Below are positions 33,457 to 43,418 of a DNA stretch of 64,000 nucleotides, piece by piece. Both the position numbers and the translations under genes were made by a program. Location: positions 1 to 64,000 of the forward strand of contig JAEWOH010000065.1 of NCBI GenBank assembly GCA_023460955.1, written 5' to 3'. The notes under the pieces were generated by a model, which did no database searches, was not told the DNA's origin, and saw only the letters and a program-made list of their open reading frames with translations. The stretch comes from Bacillota bacterium (lineage in GTDB: Bacteria; Bacillota; Clostridia; Acetivibrionales; DSM-1351). The stretch's first letter is position 1. Every line of letters begins with the position of its first letter.

Positions 33457-35814
33457 CTAATCTGTTTCAGAGCTCCAAAACCCGAGCAATCTGTTCTTAA
33501 GCTCTGCTTTAATTCTTACTCTGACAGCATGGTCCCAGTGTTTTGGAAACAGATTTCTGTAATTCCTGTTTGAAAATCTCTCATCTATGAGGAGCACAAT
33601 CCCCTTATCGTTTTCGGAACGGATTACGCGGCCGGCTGCCTGAAGCACCTTGTTCATACCGGGAAACATATAGGCATTTTCATACCCCATCCCGTTTTTC
33701 TTCTGGAAGTAATCCATAATGATATCCTGTTCCACACTGATTTGTGGGAGCCCTACTCCGATTATTATAGCGCCGATAAGTCTGTCTCCTTTGAGATCTA
33801 TCCCCTCAGAGAAGATACCTCCCAGCACGCCAAAGCACACCATGGAGTTTTCCCTGTCAGGCCGGAACCTGTCCAGAAAACTCTCTCTTTCCTCCTCTGA
33901 CATTGAATTTTCCTGAATAAAGGTTTCAATGTCAGGATATTTTTCTATAAATCTTGAATAAACCTCATTCATATACTTATAGGATGGGAAGTATACGAGA
34001 TAATTCCCCCTGCGATTATCAACGGCAGTTTTGATAATTTCAACAATATCATCATAACTGTTCTCCCGGTTCTTATACTTGGTAGAAACGCTATCCTCAA
34101 CGAGAAGACAGAGTTTACTATTGTCAAAAGGGGAACAGAGATTTATGTTATAATCCTCCTTATCACCGCCAAGTATATCCATAAAATAACTTAAAGGTGT
34201 AAGGGTGGCTGAAAAGAAGACAGCCGTCTTTCCCCGCTTTACAGCCTCAGCCAGCAGATACGACGGATCAATGCAAAAAAGCTTTACTCTGACCTCGCTT
34301 CCGGCAGCTTCAATAAAAGTAACATATCTATGGTCAAAAAATTCTGAAATTTTGAGAAAGGCCATTGCTCTGAAATACACATCGAGAAGCAGGTCAAAAC
34401 CTTCTATTCCCTTGTTTTGATTTTTGACAATCCACTCCTCTGCCTCAGTAATGAAATGGTTCAGAAGCCGGTATAAATCACTGGGTTCACTTTTGTTAAT
34501 AATGAAACCGTTTTCCTCGCACTGCTTTCTGAGTGAAATCATGTAAGTATTGATTTTATTGAGGCACTTGGTTATCTTGGGCTGCTGCTTTTTCATGGCC
34601 TGCTTCGCTTCAAGAAAGGCTGCTTTGCTAAGTTGGGCAGAAAACATTTCTCTCGCCCTGTCCACCAGATTATGTGCTTCATCTACAAGAAACGCGTAAT
34701 CTCCATCGTTATTAAGAAAAAACCTTCTCAGATAAACTCTCGGATCAAAAACATAATTATAGTCGCAGATAACGCAGTCTGCCCAAAGCGACAGATCCAG
34801 TGCAAATTCGAAGGGACATACCTGATGTTTTTCAGAATATTCCTCTATACGTTCTCTTGATAAGTACTCAGAGTTTTGCAATATATCTATTAATGCGGTG
34901 TTTACCCTGTTATAATGTCCTCTGGCGTATTCGCAAGAATCCGGATTGCAGTTGGTTTCATCCTTAAAGCATATCTTATCCTTCGCCGTAAGAGTTAGTG
35001 TTCTGAACTTCAGACCCCTTTCTCTCATTTTGATAAAAGCCTCCTCGGCTACCTGTCTCGTTATGGTTTTTGCTGTAAGATAGAATATCTTTGAAATATG
35101 CTGCTCACCGAAGGCTTTTACTGCCGGGAAAAGCGTGGAAACGGTTTTCCCGATGCCGGTGGGGGCCTGTACAAAAAGCTTCTTTTCCTGAATTATGGTT
35201 TTATATACTGCAACAGCCAGTTCTCTCTGACCTTTGCGGTAGTTTTCAAATGGAAACTGAAGCTCTTTGATAGAATTATCCCTTTGTGTGTTCCATATAT
35301 CGGACATACTTGCCCAGACAATGTACTTTTCCATTAACTGCCCGATAAAATCCTGAAGTTCGGTATATGTATACTGCTTTCGTATTATTTTCCTCTCTTC
35401 GGTATCAATGTGAAAATACGTCAACTGAACACATATTTGTTCCAGCGCATTTTGAATACAATAAATAAAGGCATAGCATTTAGCCTGTGCCCAATGAAGA
35501 AGACTGAACTCATCGTTTATATATTCCAAAGGCATTGCGGTTGATTTAATTTCGTCAATAATAATACCTTCATCCTCGGTTATGATACCGTCAGCACGAC
35601 CCTCAAGCTTGATAGTAAAGCCGTTCAGCTGGTAATCATAAGACAGGTATACCTCTTTTGCATACTTGTCACCGCTTTCCTTCTGAATTTTCTGATGAAT
35701 TCTTGTGCCTTCCAGCATGCGGTTTGAGGATACCAGCCTGCTGTCTATATCTCCTGACCGCAGCACCAGTTCAACCAGATTTCTGACTGAAATTTTTATC
35801 TGAGCTTTTTCCAT
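33457..35814 (-). CDS. DinG/XPD-type helicase with N-terminal PD-(D/E)XK nuclease-like domain
   Basis: 785 residues. Residues 1-160 resemble a RecB/Cas4-type nuclease fold: EGRADGII, IIDEIKST (the D...ExK core) and a QAKCYAFIYC helix. The rest is a superfamily 2 helicase of the XPD/DinG type: QAPTGIGKT, four Fe-S Cys between motifs I and II (CFKDETNC, CEYARG, CPFE), DEAHN, and motif VI QAAGRVIRS. Likely acts on branched or damaged DNA ends. Residual nuclease activity cannot be judged from reading alone. Confidence 0.88.
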   Translation of the reverse strand: MEKAQIKISVRNLVELVLRSGDIDSRLVSSNRMLEGTRIHQKIQKESGDKYAKEVYLSYDYQLNGFTIKLEGRADGIITEDEGIIIDEIKSTAMPLEYINDEFSLLHWAQAKCYAFIYCIQNALEQICVQLTYFHIDTEERKIIRKQYTYTELQDFIGQLMEKYIVWASMSDIWNTQRDNSIKELQFPFENYRKGQRELAVAVYKTIIQEKKLFVQAPTGIGKTVSTLFPAVKAFGEQHISKIFYLTAKTITRQVAEEAFIKMRERGLKFRTLTLTAKDKICFKDETNCNPDSCEYARGHYNRVNTALIDILQNSEYLSRERIEEYSEKHQVCPFEFALDLSLWADCVICDYNYVFDPRVYLRRFFLNNDGDYAFLVDEAHNLVDRAREMFSAQLSKAAFLEAKQAMKKQQPKITKCLNKINTYMISLRKQCEENGFIINKSEPSDLYRLLNHFITEAEEWIVKNQNKGIEGFDLLLDVYFRAMAFLKISEFFDHRYVTFIEAAGSEVRVKLFCIDPSYLLAEAVKRGKTAVFFSATLTPLSYFMDILGGDKEDYNINLCSPFDNSKLCLLVEDSVSTKYKNRENSYDDIVEIIKTAVDNRRGNYLVYFPSYKYMNEVYSRFIEKYPDIETFIQENSMSEEERESFLDRFRPDRENSMVCFGVLGGIFSEGIDLKGDRLIGAIIIGVGLPQISVEQDIIMDYFQKKNGMGYENAYMFPGMNKVLQAAGRVIRSENDKGIVLLIDERFSNRNYRNLFPKHWDHAVRVRIKAELKNRLLGFWSSETD

Positions 35815-35891
35815 TAAACATTATCCTTAAATTTATCTTTTTGCACTCATAATCAGCCTTATATATCCTTGTATACTAATAATCAGCTTTT

Positions 35892-36839
35892 TTATACTTT
35901 ACTTTTAAGAGTAACAACAACCACCTCCGGCGGATTAAATAATCTCGGAACAGGTGCGTTGTTACCCAGGCCTCTGCTAACTATAAGTGTTGTTCCTTCG
36001 GATGTCCACTTACCATCTGTATATTTTGGAAACCACCTGTTGTGATTATGTGGGGATACAAGTCCTCCTATAAATGGAAGCTGAAACTGTCCTCCGTGCA
36101 TATGTCCGGAAAAAACAAGCTGAATCCCGCTTCCTTTAATAATATCAAACATATTAGCTCTATGGAATAATAGAATATTATATCCGTTATCAGTTTTTAG
36201 TGCTTTAATCTTTTCTCTTAAGTAGGTTTCCGCACTATTATCATCCCAGGTTTCAGGATCACCAATTCCGAAAAGATTTATATAGGAGGAACCCCTCTGG
36301 AGAATAACCTTCCGATTATCGAGCAAATTAACACCGAGTTCCTTAATTGTCTTTTTCAGACCTGTAAAATCACCGTACCATACGTCATGATTACCTGAAA
36401 CAAAATATACAGGAGCTAATGGAACCAATTGTAAAACAAGTTTTTTAACAGGTATCAGATTTACCTTGTTCTCATCAACAATATCACCTGTTACTACTAT
36501 CACATCAGGTTTTTCCTTCCTTACACTTTTTATAAGACTTTCCGTTCCGCCATAAAAAGATGCGGTATGAAAGTCTGATATTTGAAGTATCTTGTAACCG
36601 TCAAAAGCGTCAGGTATTCTGGCATCCGTGATATTATATCTGGTAACACCAATAGCCATGGAAAAATATACAAGGAATATGATAAGCAAAGCATTTACAA
36701 TAAAGGATATAAGAATAGAATTGTGTCTTTTAACTCTCCAAACCCTCGTAAATTTTTTAGCTATGTAATAAATAAAAATTATCACATTCCAGAAAAGCAA
36801 TAGTAACAAAACTAAGCTACTTGAATTTATTCCCCTCAT
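35892..36839 (-). CDS. Membrane-anchored metallophosphoesterase
   Basis: 315 residues. Two N-terminal membrane helices, then a calcineurin-like domain with all five metal motifs: QISDFHT, VTGDIVD, SGNHDVWYGD, FHRANMF and SGHMHGGQ. It resembles the YkuE/LpxH-like family, whose substrates are poorly known. The start is taken at the ATG at 36839 behind AAGGGG. Confidence 0.9.
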   Translation of the reverse strand: MRGINSSSLVLLLLLFWNVIIFIYYIAKKFTRVWRVKRHNSILISFIVNALLIIFLVYFSMAIGVTRYNITDARIPDAFDGYKILQISDFHTASFYGGTESLIKSVRKEKPDVIVVTGDIVDENKVNLIPVKKLVLQLVPLAPVYFVSGNHDVWYGDFTGLKKTIKELGVNLLDNRKVILQRGSSYINLFGIGDPETWDDNSAETYLREKIKALKTDNGYNILLFHRANMFDIIKGSGIQLVFSGHMHGGQFQLPFIGGLVSPHNHNRWFPKYTDGKWTSEGTTLIVSRGLGNNAPVPRLFNPPEVVVVTLKSKV

Positions 36840-36917
36840 ATTTCCCCTTAAAAACACTATAAAAATATTGTATAAAATATAGTTTTATATATTATACAAT
36901 ATTTTCCGTAATATATC

Positions 36918-37877
36918 TTAAATGAGCATATCAATTTCTTCTTCTGAAAGAGTAAAGTCAGCAGCAGTAAGACAATCCATCAATTGTTCAAGACTTGTGC
37001 AGCCTATTATTGCCGAACTGTTGAGCTTATTGTCAATTATATAGTTTAGAGCAGTACCTGTCCTACTGTATCCCCTCTTTTTGCAGAGCTTAAGTAAATT
37101 ATTATACCGGTTAATATTTTCAAGGGTTAAAAACTTTTGAAGCTTAATGGGAACATATTCAAGACCATTTTCCTTGGCTTTGGAATATAAACCGTTTGCT
37201 TGCGATGAATACGCCATTACAGGTATTTCCATTTCAAGGTATTGAGAATACTCTATGGGGTTCATACAAACAAGAGTCAGATCATTAAAGTTTTGAGGAA
37301 AACATTCTGCTAAGCTCCATTGTATCTGAGATACTGATAATTTGGCCAAATTATACTTTTCAGCATAAAGATTTGCTTCCTTTATTCTATCGCAGGTCCA
37401 GTTTGAAACTCCAATAGCTCTTGTCTTTCCTTGCTTCACAAGTAAATTCAAAGTATCCATAAGTTCCTTAACAGGTATGTTTACATCATCTCTATGCAAT
37501 AAATATAAATCAACATAATCAGTTTGAAGTGCCTTCAGGCTCTCATTAATGTCATTAAGAATTTCTTCTTGAGATAATCTTGAAATACCGGAAATTTCGG
37601 GATGTCCGCCTTTTGTTACGAGAATAATGTCTTTTCTGTTTTTTCTTGACTTTATCCACTCACCTATGGTTATTTCACTGGCGGAATGTCCTCCTTCCAG
37701 CCAGTCGCAGTAAACTCTGGCAGTGTCAATAGTATTTCCGCCCCGGCTTACAAAACTATCCATGATTTCAAAGGATTGCTCTTTATTAACTGTCGTGCCG
37801 AAGGGAACTCCTCCTAAAATCAATTTGGACATTTTCATTAATTTATTCTCAGAATCATAAATTTCTAAGTATTTCAT
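36918..37877 (-). CDS. Aldo/keto reductase
   Basis: 319 residues, TIM-barrel NADPH oxidoreductase. DTARVYCDWLEGG with the catalytic Asp/Tyr is near 56, VTKGGHP has the catalytic Lys, LYLLHRDD the His, GVSNW and a C-terminal cofactor segment AIIGCTSLEQL. The substrate is not evident; related proteins act on sugars. GGGAGG before the ATG. Confidence 0.9.
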   Translation of the reverse strand: MKYLEIYDSENKLMKMSKLILGGVPFGTTVNKEQSFEIMDSFVSRGGNTIDTARVYCDWLEGGHSASEITIGEWIKSRKNRKDIILVTKGGHPEISGISRLSQEEILNDINESLKALQTDYVDLYLLHRDDVNIPVKELMDTLNLLVKQGKTRAIGVSNWTCDRIKEANLYAEKYNLAKLSVSQIQWSLAECFPQNFNDLTLVCMNPIEYSQYLEMEIPVMAYSSQANGLYSKAKENGLEYVPIKLQKFLTLENINRYNNLLKLCKKRGYSRTGTALNYIIDNKLNSSAIIGCTSLEQLMDCLTAADFTLSEEEIDMLI

Positions 37878-37952
37878 CTGACAGTCCTCCCGCCATATGT
37901 AAAATAAACTTACCCCATTCTTTAAATGTTACTTTATTCATAATAAAAATTC

Positions 37953-37981
37953 AAGCCTGTTAAGAATTTCTTAACAGGCTT
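37953..37981 (-). terminator. Terminator after the DUF1540 gene
   Basis: A perfect 12-bp stem, AAGCCTGTTAAG (37953-37964) with CTTAACAGGCTT (37970-37981), followed on the minus strand by a T-rich tract. Confidence 0.8.
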
Positions 37982-37990
37982 GGTGCTTTA

Positions 37991-38167
37991 TTAAGCGTTT
38001 GCTCCAGGTGCAAAAGTTGAACAGTCAGTCTCCTGAGAATTTGAAGCATTTCTGGGCTGAACTTCTATTTTCTCTGCTGAGCAGTAATCTCCTTGCATAT
38101 AGTATGAGCAAGTATTAACAATACACTTTATTCCTTCGTTTGGATGATCCATTTTTTTAGCTTTCAT
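37991..38167 (-). CDS. Small DUF1540-like cysteine protein
   Basis: 58 residues. Four Cys (15, 20, 29, 49) in the pattern C-x4-C-x8-C...C, with NEGIKCIVNTCSYYMQGDYC at 10-29 and a TDCSTF end, match the DUF1540 domain of clostridia. Probably a small metal-binding protein; function unknown. Very strong ribosome binding site GGAGGGAATAAAA before the ATG and a terminator right after the stop. Confidence 0.85.
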   Translation of the reverse strand: MKAKKMDHPNEGIKCIVNTCSYYMQGDYCSAEKIEVQPRNASNSQETDCSTFAPGANA

Positions 38168-38292
38168 TTTTATTCCCTCCGAAAATATTTAATATAAACC
38201 TTACGATAAATATTATTTGGCTAATAGAAATTTTTATTCTTTAATGAAAGCCGGGTTTACTTGAATATTTTACTATAAACATTTATAAACAT

Positions 38293-38757
38293 TTATCTTC
38301 GTGCTTTTCCTGTAAAATGCTCAATATTAATTTTAAATATTTTTGTAACATCTATGTCTTTTTTGATATACTTTATTCCCTGTTCCAAAAATTCGCTTGA
38401 ATATTTTTTAATAATAGCCAGCAAGGCTTCTTCCTTTTCTTCTCCTGAAACTTCAGCACAACGGCCAAAGGCTATAGCACTTATATAATTATAGGTAAAT
38501 TTATCAGGTACAGGCTCACATTCTCCTATTACACAAAAGGAAACCTTATCATTATAAGCTATGTTATCCAGCTTTGACCCCTCCTGTGCACAATGAAAGT
38601 AAATTTTCTCATCATAGTAAACATAATTCAAAGGAACACCATACCCATAGCCATTTTCTCCAACAGTGGAGAGTACTCCGAATTGAGCCTCTTCCAGCAA
38701 TTTAAGCGCCTCTTCACCACTTATCTGTCTGTCACTTCTTCTCATTTCCCTAAACAT
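38293..38757 (-). CDS. Pyridoxamine 5'-phosphate oxidase-like flavin protein
   Basis: 154 residues, split-barrel FMN-binding fold of the NimA/nitroreductase-like group: MRRSDRQIS, GVLSTVGENGYGYGVPLNYVY and IYFHCAQEGSKLDNI are the usual blocks. Likely binds FMN or haem; relatives detoxify nitroimidazoles. GGAGGG ribosome binding site. It precedes nothing in an obvious operon. Confidence 0.87.
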   Translation of the reverse strand: MFREMRRSDRQISGEEALKLLEEAQFGVLSTVGENGYGYGVPLNYVYYDEKIYFHCAQEGSKLDNIAYNDKVSFCVIGECEPVPDKFTYNYISAIAFGRCAEVSGEEKEEALLAIIKKYSSEFLEQGIKYIKKDIDVTKIFKINIEHFTGKARR

Positions 38758-38814
38758 ATATTGCCCTCCATTAAAGATTCAATAAGTTATTCAGTGAATA
38801 TTACTGAATAACAA

Positions 38815-39408
38815 CTATGGCTTTAGAATTCCTCTTTCTATTGAGTCACTAATAATATCTTGAGCCAGCTTCCAGAGCTCCGGTGCGTTCTCCTCCAATA
38901 TACTGTTTCTCTTAATAACCTTTTCACTAGTAACACCGGGTTTTTGCCAGGTATGTCCGTTTGTATTATAATTGAGCAATAAAGGCTGGAGTCTGTCAAG
39001 ACATGCTGCAAATTTCGCTTCCGGTGTGGCAAGTTCCTCAAATTCTCTCCATAGCTGATAAATTTCATCTGCCTGATCTGAAGGTAAAAGCCTGAACAGC
39101 CGGAGTGCTGCTTTATTCTCCCGCTCAGCTTTATCCTCATAACCTTTTTCATCATAACAGAAGGTGTCTCCTGCATCAATTTCAACAAGATCATGGACAA
39201 GAATCAGCTTCAAAACTTTTAGAACATCCAAATTTCTTTCAGCCGAGTATTCTGAAAGCAGAAGCGCCATAGAAGCCATGTGCCAGGAATGCTCTGCGTC
39301 ATTTTCATTTCTGGTTGTACCGATAACAACATTTTGACGAAGTATCTTTTTTAGTTTGTCTATTTCAATAATAAAGTTTATTTGATTCTTTAATCTTTCG
39401 TTTATCAT
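38815..39408 (-). CDS. HD-domain phosphohydrolase (YfbR/HDDC2-like)
   Basis: 197 residues. Metal ligands in ENDAEHSWHMASM and in VHDLVEIDAGDT, then a DxxxRLQPLL segment, give the H...HD...D set of 5'-deoxynucleotidases of the YfbR/HDDC2 kind. Probably a nucleotide salvage enzyme. Weak ribosome binding site AGAGG. Confidence 0.88.
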   Translation of the reverse strand: MINERLKNQINFIIEIDKLKKILRQNVVIGTTRNENDAEHSWHMASMALLLSEYSAERNLDVLKVLKLILVHDLVEIDAGDTFCYDEKGYEDKAERENKAALRLFRLLPSDQADEIYQLWREFEELATPEAKFAACLDRLQPLLLNYNTNGHTWQKPGVTSEKVIKRNSILEENAPELWKLAQDIISDSIERGILKP

Positions 39409-39486
39409 TTTACCTCTTCTTAATAATTGAATTTAACTATTATTATAATCGTTAATAATCATAATTATATAAATTTACCACTGATA

Positions 39487-40044
39487 TTACAAATACTCCC
39501 CGCAAGTCCTAGTAAATTTCATGACATAATATGTATATATTATTGATATTACAAGAATTCCAATAATATAGAATATGCCCAGTAAGGGTATGAATACAAA
39601 TATTATAGCAGCCAAATAAGCCAGTTGAAGATATATAAACTGCCTCCATTTATTCTCTGACTCTCCGGCAATGCTGAATTCTCCCTTGTTATTGGCCATT
39701 TCAGTAATTCCCTTAAACAAATAATACACCACTAATATACTTAAAACAATTGTTGCAATTGCAATTGGAATAGCCAGAACTCCCAATGCTCCTAATACCC
39801 CGAAATTTATACCATTGGTCTGAACCTGTTTTTCATAAACGGAAAAAAGTGAAATAATTATCATCGGAATGCTGACATAAAACCCTTTATTGAAATAATT
39901 GCTATAAGATACCAAAGCTTTGAAGCCTAAAGCGAATAAGATATATCCGATAATATCAGGTAAGATGTCAAAACCCATTATCTTAAAATCAATAAGAATA
40001 AATAAAAAACCATACCCGAATTTGTCAAACGTACTTTTGTTCAT
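39487..40044 (-). CDS. Integral membrane protein, unknown
   Basis: 185 residues with about five hydrophobic segments and no motif. Short basic and acidic loops separate the helices. GGGGG ribosome binding site before the ATG. Divergent from the secreted repeat protein gene. I do not recognise the family. Confidence 0.7.
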   Translation of the reverse strand: MNKSTFDKFGYGFLFILIDFKIMGFDILPDIIGYILFALGFKALVSYSNYFNKGFYVSIPMIIISLFSVYEKQVQTNGINFGVLGALGVLAIPIAIATIVLSILVVYYLFKGITEMANNKGEFSIAGESENKWRQFIYLQLAYLAAIIFVFIPLLGIFYIIGILVISIIYTYYVMKFTRTCGEYL

Positions 40045-40250
40045 AATACCCCCACATATTTTGTAATATTAGCCATTTATATTTTATGTTATTTTATTGT
40101 TTTAATCTACCAAATGTATTTTTTGTATTACAAATTTAACATTAATTACCCAGATTTGTAATTTAATAATGGTAATATATTAATGACAAATTTTCCATTC
40201 TGTGGTTTTATTCACAAATAATATGTTTTATTCATCAGGAGGATGGCATT

Positions 40251-42302
40251 ATGAATATGTTCAGAACCACTATTTTAAGCTTTTTTATTGTGATAATTGT
40301 ACTGCTTCCCAAAGTAGCTACAGGTGCCTCAAAGGAGGCTAATCAACCAGTCAGTTCTTCGTTAGAACATCAATGGCAGGTCAGTCCCACCTTCTCAAAA
40401 GCAAGTCTTAATAAAATAAAACTTTTTAATAACAAGTTATATATAACAGTTGGTAGTGAAGGTACAATACGAACATCTGCTGACGGCCTGAGTTGGACTT
40501 TAAATACCAATATTCTTAGAACTAATACAAAAGAGCTCCTGGACATCGCATGCTCAGATAAATGTGTTGTTACTGTTGGTGACGCGGGAACTATTCTATT
40601 TTCTCAGGATGGGTTAAGCTGGACATTAGTAAAGCCCCTTACGACCTACCCAATTAAACGAATAATTTACGGAAAAAATATGTTTATTGCATTTTCCGAT
40701 AAGCCCGGAGAAGTTTTAGTATCAAAGGATGGAATGAACTGGAACAACTATGACTCAGGTGCCAAAAATCCGGTTAACGATGTAATCTGTAATGGAAAGG
40801 TATTTGTTACAGTAGGAAACGATGGCGAAATCTGTACTTCCCTCAATGGCTGTAATTGGCAAATAAAGATTATTGATAAAAAGCCTTCTTTCAGCAAAAT
40901 AGCCTGGAGCGGTAAAATATTCATAACTTTAGGCACAACCTTTGCTGAAACTGATAATTTTGGATACACCTCAGGCATTTATTCTGCTGCCTCCACTAAT
41001 GGCTACAGCTGGAAAATTAATCCCCTTAGTACTAGAAAACTAAAAAAGGATTCAAACGAGATATATTTCTGTGGAACCAATGAAATTATCTGGAATGGAA
41101 AAGAATTCCTCGTGTACCAGCTTGAGCAAAAGGGCTATAACGGTTTCCCCTCAAGTAAATTGATTACCTTTAAAACCTCCGACGGTTTTAGTTACAAAGA
41201 GGTAGCCAGTACAGTTTTAAATGATGATACTTGCACCATAATGATTATTTATGACAGCTGTAAAAACTATTTAATGGTGTGTGATAATTTTTGTCGTCCG
41301 GGCTTTTATTACGGCCCTGCGATTTATAAATCCTCCGATGGTTTGAAATGGACTGTTAGTTTAAATGAAAATACCGAGAATGTTCATGTAAAAGATGTTG
41401 TATTTATTAACGGAAGGTATATTATTGTGGGGGAATCAGGATTTTTTCAGTACTCAACAGATGGTGTCAATTGGTCGAGCAGCAAGCAACTTTCACTTTT
41501 TCCGATGCTATGGGACGGTGAAAAATATATTTCAATAGAGGACAAATACATTTATAACTCCGATGACGGATTTAATTGGAGTAAACAAGGTAAGATCAGT
41601 GAAAGTCTTTGGCTTAACAATGCAAAATGGGATGGCAATAATTTCACCTGGTTCGGTAATTATGCCTTTGGTACTTTCTTTGGTACCTCAACGGACCTTA
41701 TAAAGTTGGATATGACAAAGTTTGATTATAATAGTAAAGTATATGGCGATCTACATTCCCTTAGAGCATTTTCTACTAATGGCAGTACTTATGTTATTGC
41801 CGGTGAAAAAGGTACTGCGATTTCTACTGATAAAATCAACTGGAAAACAAAAATCATGCCCAATGTCTATGAGGATATAATAATTGGTAATAAAAGCTAT
41901 ATAGCACGAAACTTTTATGGAAATATCGATTTTTCTTCCGATGGTTTGAATTGGAAAAGGATTCACATTAAAGATAACTCAATAGATTACTCAAAGCCAA
42001 TTATTAATGTAACTTATGAGAATGCTCTCTATTCTATATTTGGTTCGGATGGATCTGTTTTCCAGTCACCAGATGGAAAAAATTGGACCAGGACTATTAA
42101 TGGTACGGACAAAATCTTCCAAACTGTAGTCTTTACCGGAAAGGATTATATAGCTAAAGATTTTAACCATGTCTATACTTTTAAGGATAGTGAATGGCAT
42201 CAGGAACAGCTTCCCTTAGATACCTATAATATTGGCTTATGTGTTAGTGACAAAAGAATATTTGTTTATTTTAATGGTTTTATAATTTATAAAGATATTT
42301 AA
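40251..42302 (+). CDS. Secreted beta-propeller-like repeat protein
   Basis: 683 residues with a Sec signal peptide (about 1-26, ending ATGA). About 13 degenerate repeats of the form S-x-D-G-x-x-W spaced by 40-60 residues, for example SADGLSWT, SQDGLSWT and SSDGLNWK, as in BNR/sialidase-like or photosystem-stability-type propellers. No catalytic sialidase residues were recognised, so binding is more likely than catalysis. GGAGG before the ATG. Monocistronic; low-complexity duplication has probably built it. Confidence 0.8.
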   Translation: MNMFRTTILSFFIVIIVLLPKVATGASKEANQPVSSSLEHQWQVSPTFSKASLNKIKLFNNKLYITVGSEGTIRTSADGLSWTLNTNILRTNTKELLDIACSDKCVVTVGDAGTILFSQDGLSWTLVKPLTTYPIKRIIYGKNMFIAFSDKPGEVLVSKDGMNWNNYDSGAKNPVNDVICNGKVFVTVGNDGEICTSLNGCNWQIKIIDKKPSFSKIAWSGKIFITLGTTFAETDNFGYTSGIYSAASTNGYSWKINPLSTRKLKKDSNEIYFCGTNEIIWNGKEFLVYQLEQKGYNGFPSSKLITFKTSDGFSYKEVASTVLNDDTCTIMIIYDSCKNYLMVCDNFCRPGFYYGPAIYKSSDGLKWTVSLNENTENVHVKDVVFINGRYIIVGESGFFQYSTDGVNWSSSKQLSLFPMLWDGEKYISIEDKYIYNSDDGFNWSKQGKISESLWLNNAKWDGNNFTWFGNYAFGTFFGTSTDLIKLDMTKFDYNSKVYGDLHSLRAFSTNGSTYVIAGEKGTAISTDKINWKTKIMPNVYEDIIIGNKSYIARNFYGNIDFSSDGLNWKRIHIKDNSIDYSKPIINVTYENALYSIFGSDGSVFQSPDGKNWTRTINGTDKIFQTVVFTGKDYIAKDFNHVYTFKDSEWHQEQLPLDTYNIGLCVSDKRIFVYFNGFIIYKDI

Positions 42303-42339
42303 TATTTTTGGATATTAAACATTTCAGTAAAACCATGAA

Positions 42340-42401
42340 AAGCCTGCTGCGAAATAATAACCTACCAGATTTTTAGGTTACACTTATTTAACAGCAGGCT
42401 T
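42340..42401. terminator. Compound bidirectional terminator
   Basis: Outer stem AAGCCTGCTG (42340-42349) with CAGCAGGCTT (42392-42401) encloses a second hairpin, TAACCTA (42358-42364) with TAGGTTA (42374-42380). It lies between convergent genes. Confidence 0.75.
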
Positions 42402-42416
42402 AACATGCTAAAAATT

Positions 42417-43370
42417 CTACAGAATTATTCTCTCATCTATTCGCCTATGAAAGCTGTAAGTATAACTTTCGAAATATTTACCCCAGAAGCTCAGAGCATT
42501 AGGATTTAAAGTCTCACAGTCCACTCCAAGATAATTTATACCATCTTTTTTAAGCGACTCCAGTGTGAATTTCAGGAGACTCTGAAAAACACTTTTACCC
42601 CTGTAGTTTTTTTCAAGATATGCACCACAGATATTTAGCATATCTTCCTCCTCAGAAATAAAGGTTTCACCATCGTCGGTAACTTCAATAAACCCTATGG
42701 CCTCCTTGCCATCTTTTGCGATAAAGAAACGTGATTTCCTACGTTCACATAATTGTTTGAAGTCTTCTGCCGAAAACTCAGCACAAGGCATAAATATGGG
42801 ACTACTTTTTGTATGCCTTACCAAACTGTTCTTAAGCTTTAATAAGCACTCGGTATTACTATAATTTATTTCTTCATATGAGTAATCTGGATTTACGGTA
42901 ATATCCAGAGGCGTATCTACCCTTCTGATAGCATCGGAACACCTTATACCAAATCCATTCATAACAAACGAATCCTTTACTTCAGAATCATGGCTGTATG
43001 TACAGACTGCGAAACTGAGAATTCCATCTCGCACCATCTGTTCCGAGGTGTATTGAAACAGTTTTGAAGCTGTTCTCCCTCTGTTTTCACCTCTGAAGGA
43101 ATTTGCAAACATCGGTGAAAAGACACCTTTTACATTTCCAAAGCAACCATCCCAGGGGCCCAAGTAACCCAAATACCCTATAAGTTTCCCGTTATCAAGG
43201 GCTACTGCACCATAATTGCTTATGAACAAATCCACTAGGCAATTTGTCAATTTATCCTTAAAGTCTTTTTCGTATAATGTGTTTACAAATTTTCTTTCTC
43301 TATCATAATCAGCCTGTGCAAGCTTAACTGCATCCTCCATATACTTTTCACTAAATTTATCAAATATCAT
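42417..43370 (-). CDS. GNAT family N-acetyltransferase
   Basis: 317 residues. An N-terminal GNAT-like half (YDRERKFVNTLYEKDF) and a C-terminal acetyl-CoA-binding half with LEKNYRGKSVFQSLLKF (the R/Q-x-x-G-x-G/A region is altered to RGKSVF). Probably a two-lobed acetyltransferase acting on an unknown amine. Third gene of the RsgA-GNAT-GNAT operon; GAGG ribosome binding site. Confidence 0.83.
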   Translation of the reverse strand: MIFDKFSEKYMEDAVKLAQADYDRERKFVNTLYEKDFKDKLTNCLVDLFISNYGAVALDNGKLIGYLGYLGPWDGCFGNVKGVFSPMFANSFRGENRGRTASKLFQYTSEQMVRDGILSFAVCTYSHDSEVKDSFVMNGFGIRCSDAIRRVDTPLDITVNPDYSYEEINYSNTECLLKLKNSLVRHTKSSPIFMPCAEFSAEDFKQLCERRKSRFFIAKDGKEAIGFIEVTDDGETFISEEEDMLNICGAYLEKNYRGKSVFQSLLKFTLESLKKDGINYLGVDCETLNPNALSFWGKYFESYTYSFHRRIDERIIL

Positions 43371-43418
43371 TTTAATTACCTCACTAATTTTTTCATAATT
43401 GTTTTCTTTCGGGCATTA

